Source: Streptomyces sp. MMG1121 | Lineage (GTDB): Bacteria > Actinomycetota > Actinomycetes > Streptomycetales > Streptomycetaceae | NCBI RefSeq assembly: GCF_001280015.1 | Contig: NZ_LGDV01000206.1 | Span: 1-54,107, forward strand | Direction: 5' to 3' | DNA: 54,107 bases | In this document: positions 43,269-52,314 of the stretch, piece after piece | How positions within the stretch are numbered: the stretch's first letter is position 1 | Layout: each line of letters opens with the position of its first letter | Position numbers and translations under genes: made by a program | Notes under the pieces: model-generated | Databases searched by the model: none | Seen by the model: only the letters and a program-made list of their open reading frames with translations | Told to the model about the DNA's origin: nothing

Positions 43269-43766
43269 TCAGTGGCCGTCGACGACGCCGGAGGCCGTGA
43301 TCTCGACCTTGCCCTTGGGAGTGCCGGACTGGGAGCCCAGGGCCTCGATCTGGTCGACGAGCTCCTGGCCCTCGACGACCTCACCGAAGACGACGTGCTT
43401 GCCGTCGAGCCAGGGGGTGAGGACGGTGGTGATGAAGAACTGCGAGCCGTTGGTGTTGCGGCCGGCGTTCGCCATCGACAGCAGGTACTTGCGGTCGTGC
43501 TTCAGCTGGAAGTTCTCGTCCTCGAACTTCTCGCCGTAGATGCTCTTGCCACCGGTGCCGTTGTGGTTGGTGAAGTCGCCACCCTGCAGCATGAACTGGG
43601 GGATGACGCGGTGGAAGCCCGAACCGGCGTAGCCGTAGCCGTTCTGGCCGGTGGCCAGCTCACGGAAGTTGCGCGCGGTCTTCGGAACCACGTCGTCGAA
43701 GAGATTGAAAACGATACGGCCGGCGGGGGCGCCGTTGATGCTGATGTCGAAGTAAACGTTGCTCAT
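43269..43766 (-). CDS. Cyclophilin-type peptidyl-prolyl cis-trans isomerase
   Basis: 165 residues, full-length single-domain cyclophilin. Active-site signature [16 protein letters not shown], then NGSQFFITT and [14 protein letters not shown] are intact. No signal peptide, so cytoplasmic. It catalyses prolyl isomerisation in protein folding. ATG 43766 gives the family start [16 protein letters not shown]. One of the few housekeeping-like genes in the window, and codon use is typical. Confidence 0.95.
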   Translation of the reverse strand: MSNVYFDISINGAPAGRIVFNLFDDVVPKTARNFRELATGQNGYGYAGSGFHRVIPQFMLQGGDFTNHNGTGGKSIYGEKFEDENFQLKHDRKYLLSMANAGRNTNGSQFFITTVLTPWLDGKHVVFGEVVEGQELVDQIEALGSQSGTPKGKVEITASGVVDGH

Positions 43767-44189
43767 GGGTCTCATCCTGTCACCCCCGGTCCCGGCCACG
43801 CCGAACGGGTCACCGATCACACGGGCCGGGAACCACCGGAGCCATCGACTGCCGGTACCGGCCCGGGCATAGCTGAGCCGACGGCGTCGCCCGGCGGCCC
43901 TCGGGCCGTTCAGGCCTCCCGCCGCCGCCTCGGTTGACGCTACGACGGCACCCTCACCCGCGCCTGCCACCGTGCTGCTCGAGCGGACCTGGCGCGCCGG
44001 CGGGGGCAGCCGTGCGGTGACACTGAACGGCACGCTCGCGATCACCCGCGGGAACAGGCTGGTGCGGCCAACGACGCAGCGGTCGCAGTGCGCTGTTCTC
44101 TCTACCGTGCGTGATTGGTGCCGCACTGCACCCGGTGCGGCTCATGGCGGAAGACGCGGATATAGGAGCGCGAGTCCACTCACGCCCTC
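43767..44189. other. Intergenic stretch, no gene recognised
   Basis: About 420 bases upstream of the cyclophilin gene. Open frames on both strands lack start signals. The cyclophilin promoter should lie close to 43800. Confidence 0.3.
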
Positions 44190-44395
44190 CCATCCGCCAG
44201 CCCGAGGCGCAGTCGCTGCCGCTCGGCCACCGCTCCCGCCCGCCGGGCCGGGCAAGCTTTGCTGCGCCCCAGGCGAGCGAGGCTGACAGGAGCCCGAACC
44301 AGGTGATGTCCGCGTGCACCGCGTAGTAGGCAGTGACGGCCGCCGCCAGGGCCATGTTGCCCGGCGTTGAAAATGCCGACGAGGGCGGCGGTCAC
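44190..44395 (-). pseudogene. Membrane protein remnant, frameshifted
   Basis: The minus strand begins MTAALVGIFNAG and, after a one-base shift near 44355, continues MALAAAVTAYYAVHADITWF then GLLSASLAWGAAKLARPG. Together they look like one short two-helix membrane protein, or part of a larger one. Family not recognised. Confidence 0.35.
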
Positions 44396-44413
44396 GATGG
44401 CGACGAAGGGGGA

Positions 44414-44453
44414 CGACGACCGCCCCGCCGGTGTCCCGGCGGGGCGGTCGTCG
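44414..44453. terminator. Perfect 18-bp stem hairpin, likely terminator
   Basis: Arms 44414-44431 and 44436-44453 pair without mismatch around a 4-base loop (TGTC). It starts 37 bases beyond the stop of the DUF4440 gene on the minus strand. There is no T tract, which is usual for Streptomyces terminators. It may work in both directions. Confidence 0.7.
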
Positions 44454-44489
44454 GCGAATGGTCGGTTTCGTCGGGAGGTGCCGCTGGTC

Positions 44490-44876
44490 TCAGTCCACTC
44501 CGGGCGGCACGCGCGTGGCCTGGTGGTAGTACATCCGCCAGCCTGCGGCTTGGTCCCTCTTGCGCCAGATCGAACTGTGCCTGGTCCTGCGTTCGCCGAG
44601 CGTGGTCTCGAAGGTCAGATGCACCAGACCCGGCGCGAGCAGCACTCCCGAGATCTCCGAGGGCTCATAGCGCGGGCCGTCCGCCGAACTGCCCGGATGG
44701 TCGGGCAGTTCGGCGAGCATGGCGTCATACGTCCATCGCCGCCCCGACCCGCCGACCTCCACGAACTCCGGGTCGAGAAGCTGTGCGGCGCGTTCTCGCG
44801 AGGCGCGGACACGCGGATCCATGAGCTGCAACTCACCCGCGATCGCCTGGTTCACATCGTCTGTTGCATCGTCCAT
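44490..44876 (-). CDS. DUF4440/SnoaL-like protein
   Basis: 128 residues. Typical NTF2-like pattern: an N-terminal helix (VNQAIAGELQLMDPRVRASR), RAAQLLDPEFVEVGGSGRRW, then beta strands with VHLTFETTLGERRTRHSSIW and WRMYYHQATRVPPG. DUF4440 proteins are small cone-shaped folds, sometimes ketosteroid-isomerase-like enzymes, often of unknown function. ATG 44876 is used. A strong hairpin terminator follows. Isolated gene. Confidence 0.75.
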   Translation of the reverse strand: MDDATDDVNQAIAGELQLMDPRVRASRERAAQLLDPEFVEVGGSGRRWTYDAMLAELPDHPGSSADGPRYEPSEISGVLLAPGLVHLTFETTLGERRTRHSSIWRKRDQAAGWRMYYHQATRVPPGVD

Positions 44877-45000
44877 GGAGGTATCCTTGCCGGGGCCGCG
44901 AGTCCCGCCGCAACTGTCTTCATCTGCCGTCCGGCGAAACCGTCCCCATCCTTGATCAAGCTTGGCCTTCCGTATTTCCCGTTCACCGGGGTTCGAGAAC

Positions 45001-45390
45001 TCAGGTGCCGACCACCTGGCTCACGGGCGTGCGGGCGACGGTCTCGTCGACGAGGTTCTTGCCGGTGGCGAACGCGGCCAGTTCCTCGACGGAGAGGTTG
45101 TTGACCGCCTGGAGATAGCAGCGCGAGGTCGTGTGGATCAGGGTGAGGGCGTCCTCGGTGAACAGCGGGTCCGGGGCCGGTGATCTTCAGGTGGTGGGCG
45201 ACGTAACAGGTCGTCTCCTTCGAGGTCATGCCCGGCATCGTGTAACGCAGGACTGTCTGCTGCGCCAGCGCCGCCAGGACGCCGCGTTTCATGGTGGGTC
45301 TGAGGATGGGCTGCCCGACCAGCAGACAGGCCGGCGGAGAGTCCTGGTCCGCGCCCTGGTTGTCGCAGAGCGGCACCATGGGTGAGAGCC
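45001..45390 (-). pseudogene. ExeA/TniB-type transposition ATPase remnant
   Basis: The minus strand carries LVGQPILRPTMKRGVLAALA then TVLRYTMPGMTSKETTCYVA and, after a shift near 45180, EDALTLIHTTSRCYLQAVNN to VGT-stop at 45001-45003. This is the C-terminal half of the AAA ATPase (ExeA-like) that accompanies Mu/Tn552-type transposases. The Walker A part is missing. A matching transposase remnant lies at 47340-47652. Confidence 0.65.
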
Positions 45391-45430
45391 GATTACCGCT
45401 GAAGCCCCTGCCTTCGGCAGGATGGGTGCC

Positions 45431-45964
45431 ATGACCGAGATCCGCACCCCCCGCCTCCTCCTCCGTCGCTGGCATGACGACGACCTCGCGCCCCTGGCGA
45501 GCGTCAACGCGGACCCGCGGGTCATGCGCTGGATCGACGACGGCTCGGTGCTCGACCTCGACCGCACGGCGGAGGACATCGAGAGGTGGGAGGAGGAGTG
45601 GGACGAGGAGGGCTTCGGCCTCTTCGCCGTCGAGATGCTGGCCTCGGGCGAACTGGCCGGCTTCACGGGTCTGTCCGTGCCTGAGTTCCTGCCGGAGGTG
45701 CTGCCCGCCGTGGCGATCAGCTGGCGGTTCGGCTCGCAGTTCTGGGGCCAGGGATACGCGTCCGAAGCCGCCCAGGCCACCCTGGAGTTCGCGCTGCAGG
45801 ACCGTGGCCTCGATCGCGTCATCAGCATCAACCGGGTGGGTAACCACGCCTCCGAGAACGTCATCCGCAAGCTTGGCATGGTGCTGGAGCGCGAGACGGC
45901 ACACCCGGTGTACGGCTATCCGCTGCGCGTGCACACCATCGATCTCACCGAGTTCCAGGCGTGA
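45431..45964 (+). CDS. GNAT family N-acetyltransferase
   Basis: 177 residues of the RimJ-like group: TEIRTPRLLLRRWHDDDLAP start, acetyl-CoA loop FWGQGYASEAAQATLEFALQ, and NRVGNHASENVIRKLGM as motif B. ATG 45431 is chosen; ATG 45422 is three codons upstream. Acceptor unknown. A second GNAT gene follows convergently. Confidence 0.85.
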   Translation: MTEIRTPRLLLRRWHDDDLAPLASVNADPRVMRWIDDGSVLDLDRTAEDIERWEEEWDEEGFGLFAVEMLASGELAGFTGLSVPEFLPEVLPAVAISWRFGSQFWGQGYASEAAQATLEFALQDRGLDRVISINRVGNHASENVIRKLGMVLERETAHPVYGYPLRVHTIDLTEFQA

Positions 45965-46087
45965 GCCGCAGCCCGACGCTTCAGCGAACGCATCCCGCAG
46001 GCCCCTCATCCACCAGGCTGACGACCACACCCTTCGCGCTGTTCCGCTGCCTCTGTGACGGAGCACCGGCTCAGACGAAGGCTGCGT

Positions 46088-46651
46088 TCAGGTCTGCTGA
46101 ACTGCGGAACGGCGCAGTTCGGCGAACTCGTCGGCGAGCATGCCCATCATGACGAGATCATGGTGCCTGCCTGCGAGGAAGACGTGATCGCGAAGACGCC
46201 CTTCCTCCGTGAATCCGAGCCGTCGGTGGAGTACCAACGACGCCTCGTTGTGGGCGAAGACCCGCGCTTGGCACCTGTGATAGCGCCGCTCGGCGAACAT
46301 GAAGGTCAGCAGCAGCTCGACGGCTTCCGCCGCGTAGCCCTTGCGCCGGTGGTCAGAACCGATCGTCACTCCGTACTCGAACCAGCCGGCACGGGGATCC
46401 GCGAGATGTGACCCGACGGCACCGACTATCGCTCCCGTGTCGACGGCCTCGATCGCCAACTGGAAGCAGTCGCCATCAGACCTGGCGGCGGCTTGCTCCC
46501 TCGCCCAGACGCGGTAGCCCTCGGCGGAACGAGGCAGCTGCAGCAGGTCTCCCAGCCCTTCCTCGTCCTCCGCGAAGCGCATGAACGCCGTCCAGTCGTC
46601 TGGCTCGATACTGCGGAGGCGCACCCGTTTGCCGGTCCAGAACGATGTCAT
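46088..46651 (-). CDS. GNAT family N-acetyltransferase
   Basis: 187 residues: FWTGKRVRLRSIEPDDWTAF start, acetyl-CoA loop DHRRKGYAAEAVELLLTFMF, and RVFAHNEASLVLHRRLGF motif B. RimJ/RimL-like. Converges on the GNAT at 45431-45964; the two are not close in sequence. Acceptor unknown. Confidence 0.85.
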   Translation of the reverse strand: MTSFWTGKRVRLRSIEPDDWTAFMRFAEDEEGLGDLLQLPRSAEGYRVWAREQAAARSDGDCFQLAIEAVDTGAIVGAVGSHLADPRAGWFEYGVTIGSDHRRKGYAAEAVELLLTFMFAERRYHRCQARVFAHNEASLVLHRRLGFTEEGRLRDHVFLAGRHHDLVMMGMLADEFAELRRSAVQQT

Positions 46652-46739
46652 CCCTTATTTGATCACGCTGCCGCACGCAAGTTCCAGGCTCGCCACCCCT
46701 GAGGCAGCACGTGAACGGCGAGCTCACTAGATGTCGCAC

Positions 46740-47240
46740 TTGTCCCGGGCGTAACCGCCTGGCGAATGAAGATTCTCGACGGCAAGCACGCCAGGCCGCT
46801 CGTCACGTCGAACGCGTTCTCCCGGCAGAACCCGCCTCTCTCGAACCTCTCGGCGGTGTACTGGCAGGCGTAGATGGTGTGCGGCGTCTGCACCACCAGC
46901 GCCCTCGTGGCCCGGTCGTAGACGACTCGTGAGCCTCAGCTGGTGTCCCGTTCCGTGAGCTTCCCGCGCCGACTGGCGAGGTGGTCGGCAAGCAGCTTCG
47001 GTCTGTGCCCGATCCCGGGGATCTCGTCGCAGTCGTGGACGAGGACGGGTGTGGTGCCGGCGAGCACGTAGAAGGTGTGGAGGTGGTCGACCGTGAGGTC
47101 CCGGGCTGTCTGCGGCGCTGCCAGTGTCCGCGGCCCGGCGGCTGCGTTCGTCCCGCCAGGGGGTGTACGTGGCGGGCTCCGACACGGTCATCCAGCCGCC
47201 GCCCGCCACGTACACCCGGTGGCCAGGTGTCGTGTGAGGA
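46740..47240 (-). pseudogene. Polymorphic toxin (HINT domain) C-terminal remnant
   Basis: Minus-strand frames give VYVAGGGWMTVSEPATYTP, then, shifted, RDLTVDHLHTFYVLAGTTPV and LVHDCDEIPGIGH. The LTV-x-x-LHT-(F/Y)-YVLAGTTPVLVH block is the end of the HINT self-cleaving domain of RHS-like and other polymorphic toxins; the toxin domain starts right after. That domain seems to continue as VVYDRATRALVVQTPHTIYA and CQYTAERFERGGF in another frame. Frameshifts and missing upstream parts mark it as dead. The toxin type is not recognised. Confidence 0.55.
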
Positions 47241-47339
47241 CACGTCCGCCGTCGGCGGAGGTGAGCTCGACCATCTGGTCCACCGGATGCGAGAGGGTGG
47301 CGGGACCCGGTGCCGCACGAGTGGCCCTGGTCGCCGGGT

Positions 47340-47652
47340 CGGCCGCTCCACCTGGCCGTACGCGCCGGACCTGTCCCACGCCGTCGTGCCCTACGGACGG
47401 CTGCTGGCCCTGGATGAACGCCCGTCGCAGGGAGCGGCCCGGCCGGCGACGGTGCCCGAGATGATCGTCATCGACCTCGGACGAGGGTCCGTCTCCGCCG
47501 CCTTCCTCACCGACTGCGAAACCCTGGGAGTGAGCGTGCAGCCCGCCCCGCCCCGCTCCCCCACCGCCAAGGGATCAACAGAACACACCTTCGGCAGCAT
47601 CAACGCCCTTTTCGCCCAGCACGTCGCCGGCCGCACCGGCCCCACACCCTGA
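47340..47652 (+). pseudogene. TniA/Mu-type DDE transposase remnant
   Basis: The plus frame reads HAVVPYGRLLALDERPSQGA, then PEMIVIDLGRGSVSAAFLTD, ETLGVSVQPAPPRSPTAKGS and TEHTFGSINALFAQHVAG. This is part of the rve-type catalytic core, with the Asp in VID and the Glu in STEH still visible. It ends in a premature stop at 47652. It probably belongs to the same element as the ATPase remnant at 45001-45390. Confidence 0.65.
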
Positions 47653-48507
47653 CCCGTGGCCAGGGTGTGGAAGGCGAGGCCCGTTTCACGGTGCCCCGGC
47701 CGCAGGATCCCCTCGGCGGATGGAGGCACCGCCTGCTGGCAGCGCCGGCCGCACGACGGCCAACGCCACCCGGTACTGCCCCAGACACAGCCCTGACCTC
47801 GAACGAGATGTGGGGGCGCCCTGCTCGGTGCGAGCGGCTGCACACCACTCACGCCGGGCAGCCGGGGCCACCTGAAACTGCTCCCGGTGCGCTGACGCCC
47901 GGTCACCAGCAGCGAGCAGCCCCCTCAACTACCCGCACTACGACCAGGCCCGCCTCAACCCCTACTGAGCCCCCAGCCCCCAAGGACAGCCAGTAAGCCC
48001 ATTACCGCACGAGCCGGAGACGCAAATGCCTCCCGCGTCCGGCCCGAACCACTGATCACCGCGCACCGCCCAGACACCGCGCACGCCCGGGAGAACACAC
48101 ACCCTCCGTCGCTCGACCGACCCATCCACCCTGACCGACCGATCCGGGGCCATCTCCGACCACGACCCCGACGATTTAAAGGACAGGAACGCCGGGCATC
48201 AGCTCAAAGACCCACCCGGGAAACACCCTTGCCGCACCCACACGGCCCGTATCCCCACCCTCGCTGGAGCACTGGACGTCATACCGGCAAACTGCCACCC
48301 CGGCGCCGCCACGTCTTCGGAAAACGCGCAGGCGGGCCATGACACAGGTGCGAGCGGGCGCATCACTGGCCTGGCCTGCGGCGAGGACGAACGCCACAGA
48401 GCGGCTTGCGCGAAGAGTGCAGTTCGGTGTCACGCGACAAATAGATCGAGGCGAGACTCTTTGAGTGAAAAAACCGGAGCATGTCACCCTGGCTGGCGGT
48501 TCGCTGG
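47653..48507. other. Intergenic stretch, no gene recognised
   Basis: About 850 bases without a supportable gene. A minus-strand stretch (GLCLGQYRVALAVVRPALPA near 47710-47790) looks protein-like but has no recognised family. AT content rises towards 48450-48545, where the promoter of the next gene lies. Confidence 0.35.
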
Positions 48508-48536
48508 TTGTTAAGACGGTCTGCAAAACATACGTT
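48508..48536 (+). promoter_or_regulatory. Candidate promoter for the secreted-protein gene
   Basis: TTGTTA (48508-48513), 17 bases, TACGTT (48531-48536), inside a locally AT-rich patch and 84 bases before ATG 48620. Confidence 0.35.
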
Positions 48537-48619
48537 CAGCTTTAGTGCTCACAGCGGTGGTGTCCGTGCACGGAATTCGTTCACACCTGCCCCAGACCAC
48601 AAAGCCGAGAGGATCAGTC

Positions 48620-49537
48620 ATGCACCTGACCCGCTGCGCTCTCACTGCCGCAACGGTAGCGGTCTCTGCCTCAGCCATTGGCCTGCCCCTGTTCTTCACG
48701 GACTGGATGCCCCAAGGTTCCGGTGCCACACAGGTCCGCATGGTCAGCGCCTCCGGCATCTCTCCGCGCGAAGCCGAATTCCTCCAGCCACCCCTCACGA
48801 ATCCGGATCCGGAGGAACAAGGGCCCCCCTGTTACAGCTACGGCGGCCCCTACTGCGGCTGGGTGAGACCTTACTGGGGTGGCTGTGACAGGGAGTGGGG
48901 CCTGAGCTACGGATTCAAAGATCCGGAGTGGATCTGCCGCCACGACCCCCGCCCGAGCCCCTCGCAAACACCCAGTCCCTCAGCCACGTCGGCCTCCCCC
49001 GAAAGCAGCAGTTCACCGGCCGCACTCAGCCACTTGGCCAGGCCCGACGACTCGGCCACCCTCAGCCCCACGGCCACATCCAGCCCCCTCGGATATAGCA
49101 GGCACGGCCAGAAGCAGCAGGTCCTCCTGACCAGTTCCGCCGAAAGACCTCCGGTGACCAGTGGCAGTGGCGGTGCGCACCCGCCGGTGGCGGTCGCACA
49201 ACAGGTGGTGCCGAGGGATGAAGACCTGCTCGGTTCTCGCCCCGAACCCCACACCGGGGTCGGCCGGCCAGTGCCGGACCGTGATAGCCAGGCAGGCAAC
49301 ACAGCGAGTCTTCTACGAGCAAATCCAGCGACGGAGCACAACGTCTGCGCCTGTCCGACGGCTCCGTGGGCCACTGGACGGAGCTGCCCGGATATCGCGC
49401 CGTCCCGGCGCGGCCAGTCCGGCCCCCTCCCCGGAAGCCGGCTGTTCGTCAATTGGAAGGACTGGGGCGGCAGCACATCAGGCTCCCGATGCGACATGAT
49501 GCCCAAGACCAAGGGTGCTGCCGGTTCGCCCTTCTGA
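48620..49537 (+). CDS. Secreted Ser/Pro-rich protein, unknown function
   Basis: 305 residues from ATG 48620 with GAGAGGA upstream. A Sec signal (MHLTRCALTAATVAVSASAI) is followed by a Tyr/Cys/Gly-rich segment (PPCYSYGGPYCGWVRPYWGG) and a Ser/Thr/Pro linker (about 112-160). After about 49180 codon bias weakens and other frames look at least as protein-like (e.g. AGQCRTVIARQATQRVFYEQ), so a frameshift may have replaced the natural C-terminus. It converges with the membrane protein at 49545-50234, 7 bases apart. Family unknown. Confidence 0.5.
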   Translation: MHLTRCALTAATVAVSASAIGLPLFFTDWMPQGSGATQVRMVSASGISPREAEFLQPPLTNPDPEEQGPPCYSYGGPYCGWVRPYWGGCDREWGLSYGFKDPEWICRHDPRPSPSQTPSPSATSASPESSSSPAALSHLARPDDSATLSPTATSSPLGYSRHGQKQQVLLTSSAERPPVTSGSGGAHPPVAVAQQVVPRDEDLLGSRPEPHTGVGRPVPDRDSQAGNTASLLRANPATEHNVCACPTAPWATGRSCPDIAPSRRGQSGPLPGSRLFVNWKDWGGSTSGSRCDMMPKTKGAAGSPF

Positions 49538-49544
49538 CCGGCCG

Positions 49545-50234
49545 TCACTCGGCAGAACGCCGTCGGCGAAGCCAGGCCATAGCCAGCATTCCCAGAACGA
49601 TCAGCAAACCTCCGGCCGCGATCACGATGTACTTCGTGCTCAGAAGGTCGGCGCGCCAGCTGGCAGCCGTGCTTTCACGCCCTTTCTGGGGCGACGGGGA
49701 GGTGGACCCACTCCCGTCACCTGCTCTCCCACCATGCGGACGAGCGCCGTCCTCGCGGTCATCGTCGTCCTGGCCGTCCTTGCAGTGGGCGGCCGGGAAG
49801 GGAAACTCTCGCTTGTGGTTGTCGAAGGCCTTCACCTCGAAGAGCGGGTGCACCCTGAAGAAGCCACGAATCGCCAACTCATACTGGGACGTGGTCTGGG
49901 TGGGATAGTTCACGTCCAGATACGTCGTGACAGAAAAGGTGTTCCACGGTGCCGCCGGCGCCGAAGACTTTCCCGAGCCCACGAGGACGACAGCCTCCGG
50001 CCCACGCCGGCCATTGGTCAGAATCGCCCTCGTGCCCTTGTCGATGAGCACGACACGACGGCGGCTGTGGCAGTTACGCCAGGGATTGTGGTGACCGCGG
50101 CGCCCATCCCCTTCTTGGTGCCACAGGGAGTTGGACGCCTGCTGTGCAGACGCTTGCGCAGCGGCGTCGGCCGACGAGGGCACGAGGGCGATAACCGCAC
50201 CCGCCAGCGGCGCTACCCAGGGGCGAATATTCAT
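49545..50234 (-). CDS. Secreted, C-terminally anchored membrane protein
   Basis: 229 residues. N-terminal signal (MNIRPWVAPLAGAVIALVPS), an extracellular domain with NTFSVTTYLDVNYPTQTTSQ and YELAIRGFFRVHPLFEVKAF, a charged Ser/Pro-rich spacer, and a C-terminal helix YIVIAAGGLLIVLGMLAMAW followed by LRRRRSAE. This is the layout of a surface protein anchored by its C-terminal helix. ATG 50234 has GGAGG at 7-base spacing. Function unknown. Confidence 0.7.
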   Translation of the reverse strand: MNIRPWVAPLAGAVIALVPSSADAAAQASAQQASNSLWHQEGDGRRGHHNPWRNCHSRRRVVLIDKGTRAILTNGRRGPEAVVLVGSGKSSAPAAPWNTFSVTTYLDVNYPTQTTSQYELAIRGFFRVHPLFEVKAFDNHKREFPFPAAHCKDGQDDDDREDGARPHGGRAGDGSGSTSPSPQKGRESTAASWRADLLSTKYIVIAAGGLLIVLGMLAMAWLRRRRSAE

Positions 50235-50837
50235 CCGATGACCTCCATGGGGGTTGACGCATGCGGCCACCTGCTGGGCGACACATACGATTCTCAGAAG
50301 AAGCTAAAAGGAATCAACTCTTCACATCGTGAACATCCTCGGGGAGCCGTACACCTTGTCACCCAACCGCAGCAGTCAGGCGCGGAAGAGCACGTCGCGG
50401 GCAGCTTCGGCCGGGTGACCGGCACGGCGGGCGGCCTGCCTGTGGGGCGGCCTCCTCGCTCGGGGGCAAGGCATGGAAAAATTCGCGGGCTCGGTGCGGC
50501 TGACCTACTTCCCCGGTCGGGTGGACAAGCCGGTGTACGTGCAACCGTGGGGCCGAATGGGCTTGCAGGCGTCGCACTCAGCCCGGTCAGCGAAACACTA
50601 CGCGTGACCCGAGTCTGAGATTCGTCGGCAGTAAACAGCGACCTTGCCCAGGATTTCGTGAGCGGCCTTTGTCCAGACAGACGGCCTGGGCTGTTCGTCC
50701 CAGTTGGTGAGCCAGGCCCGGGTGTCACGTTCGACGCACCGCGGAACCGCACACCCCCCCCGCGTCAGTAACTCGTTCTCCGCCTGGGCAGTTGTGCCTG
50801 CCGCAAGGTATTCCAACAGCGTGAAGGCGGACGTTCT
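50235..50837. other. Intergenic stretch with one possible small ORF
   Basis: About 600 bases. AT-rich sequence at 50285-50335 probably holds the promoter of the membrane protein gene. An ATG frame at 50473-50607 encodes 44 residues (MEKFAGSVRLTYFPGRVDKP start) but lacks a clear ribosome binding site. Nothing else is supported. Confidence 0.3.
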
Positions 50838-51599
50838 ATGACGGTCACCACCACCCACTCCATCGGCAAGGGCCTGCTCGCGGCCGCGCTCACCACAGCC
50901 GTCGCCCTGTCGGCCGGGCCGTCGGCGGCCGCCGCAACCCATGACGGCTGGAAGGGAGCCGGCGGGCTCACGCTGAACAGCGCCGACAACGCGAAGGTCG
51001 ACGCCTACCTCAACCGGGCCCGACAGGCCGAGAAGTCGATCAGCACGGACGTGCGCACCGCAGCCCTCGCCTCGGGCGCGGAGCTGGTCGGCTTCGACCA
51101 CAGGCTGAAGTCCGCCGACTCGCTCAAGCGGAAAGTCGCCACCTCCCTCAAGGACAACCGCGGACAGAACGTGGACACCGTCCTGGCCCGGCTCACCGAC
51201 GCCGTCCGCTACACCCTCCAGTGGACCGACACCACCTACACCACAGGCGTGACCGACGCCTCCGCCGTCCTCGCGGCCTGGGGCAACGACTCCACCAAGT
51301 GGTCCAACACCTGGAACCGCACCAGCGGCTACAAGGGTCTCAACACCGGCTGGCGCGCGCCACGTTCAGGCCAGCTGTTCGAGATCCAGTTCCACACCCC
51401 CGAAAGCAAGCACGCCCAGGAAGTCACCCACCTGCTCTACGAGGAACAGCGCCTGCCCTCCACCACCGAAGCCCGCAAAAGGCAACTCCAGGCCCAGCAG
51501 GACGCCGTCTTCAACGCCGTCCCCGTACCACCGGGAGCCGACCGCCTCGCCCCTCCCGCCAACCCGACCGCCCCCGTGCCGGTTCCTGCCACACCCTGA
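50838..51599 (+). CDS. Secreted RelA/SpoT-like nucleotide 3'-pyrophosphokinase
   Basis: 253 residues. A Sec signal (about 1-35, ending AGPSAAAA) precedes a RelA/SpoT synthetase-like domain without hydrolase, TGS or ACT parts. Visible blocks: DHRLKSADSLKRKVATSL, NVDTVLARLTDAVRYTLQW, SGYKGLNTGWRAP and FEIQFHTPESKHAQEVTHL, matching the conserved (G)RxK, RYT, Y-(K/R)-G and E-(V/I)-QFHT elements. Some Streptomyces secrete an ATP:nucleotide 3'-pyrophosphokinase of this type, which makes pppApp and (p)ppGpp-like products outside the cell. The role outside is unsettled; toxin or signal are options. No immunity-like gene is evident. Confidence 0.75.
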   Translation: MTVTTTHSIGKGLLAAALTTAVALSAGPSAAAATHDGWKGAGGLTLNSADNAKVDAYLNRARQAEKSISTDVRTAALASGAELVGFDHRLKSADSLKRKVATSLKDNRGQNVDTVLARLTDAVRYTLQWTDTTYTTGVTDASAVLAAWGNDSTKWSNTWNRTSGYKGLNTGWRAPRSGQLFEIQFHTPESKHAQEVTHLLYEEQRLPSTTEARKRQLQAQQDAVFNAVPVPPGADRLAPPANPTAPVPVPATP

Positions 51600-51604
51600 C
51601 CGGT

Positions 51605-52235
51605 CGGGGATGTGGTCGGGTTCCCTTCCCGGGCCGTGTCCCAGCGGCGGGTCAGCTGCCGGAATGTGACGTCGGCGCCCTCGAGCACGACCACCGGGCG
51701 CGGCAGGTCGTCGGCGTCGCCGCCGCGGTCGGCGCGGTCGCCGCGCGGCGAAGGGGCGCAGGGGCGCAGGAGGGTCGTGATGCCACCGCCGCTGCCTGTG
51801 CACACCAGGACGTGCGCGGCGGCGTCCTTTCGACGACGACCACTTGGCCGTCCGACCCGAGGCCGATCAGCATGAGGGAGGCGGGCAACGCCTCCAGCTG
51901 GTCCTGAACGGCGGGCCGGTCAGGCGCCGCAGTTCTGGAAGCGCGGCTGCAACGGGGGTGTTCGTCATGTGCGGTGCTCCCGGGCGCTCCTTGGAGGCGC
52001 CCACCCCCGTCGGCCAGTGGGTCGCCGAAGAGCTACCCGTGAGCAGAACACGACCCCGGCCCCGCCGGACGCCAGCGCCGGTTCAACCTCCACGTGCACC
52101 ACCCCGGCATGCCGTCCCTCCACCAGCTCCCGCAGAGTGCGCGGCGCTTGGTCGCGGCTGCTCAGCGACGAAGGGGAAGGTTCACATATCCGCTTCACCC
52201 ACCGTGCAGATCCGCTTCTGGGCCGAATTCCGCTT
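51605..52235 (-). pseudogene. Two overlapping degraded genes of unknown family
   Basis: Upstream piece (to about 51965): RDQAPRTLRELVEGRHAGVV then HVEVEPALASGGAGVVF. Its stop overlaps ATG 51968 by 4 bases, the ATG of a second frame (MTNTPVAAALPELRRLTGPP) that shifts twice (LMLIGLGSDGQVVVVE; then RPVVVLEGADVTFRQLTRRW). Two translationally coupled genes seem to have decayed together. I do not recognise the family. A sequencing error at one or two sites is possible. Confidence 0.4.
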
Positions 52236-52314
52236 GACGTTCGGGTGCCACCACCCCGCCAATGCCCCAGACCGGATGGGCCTGGGGCACGGGGGCGCTG
52301 GGCCGGAAGGCGAC

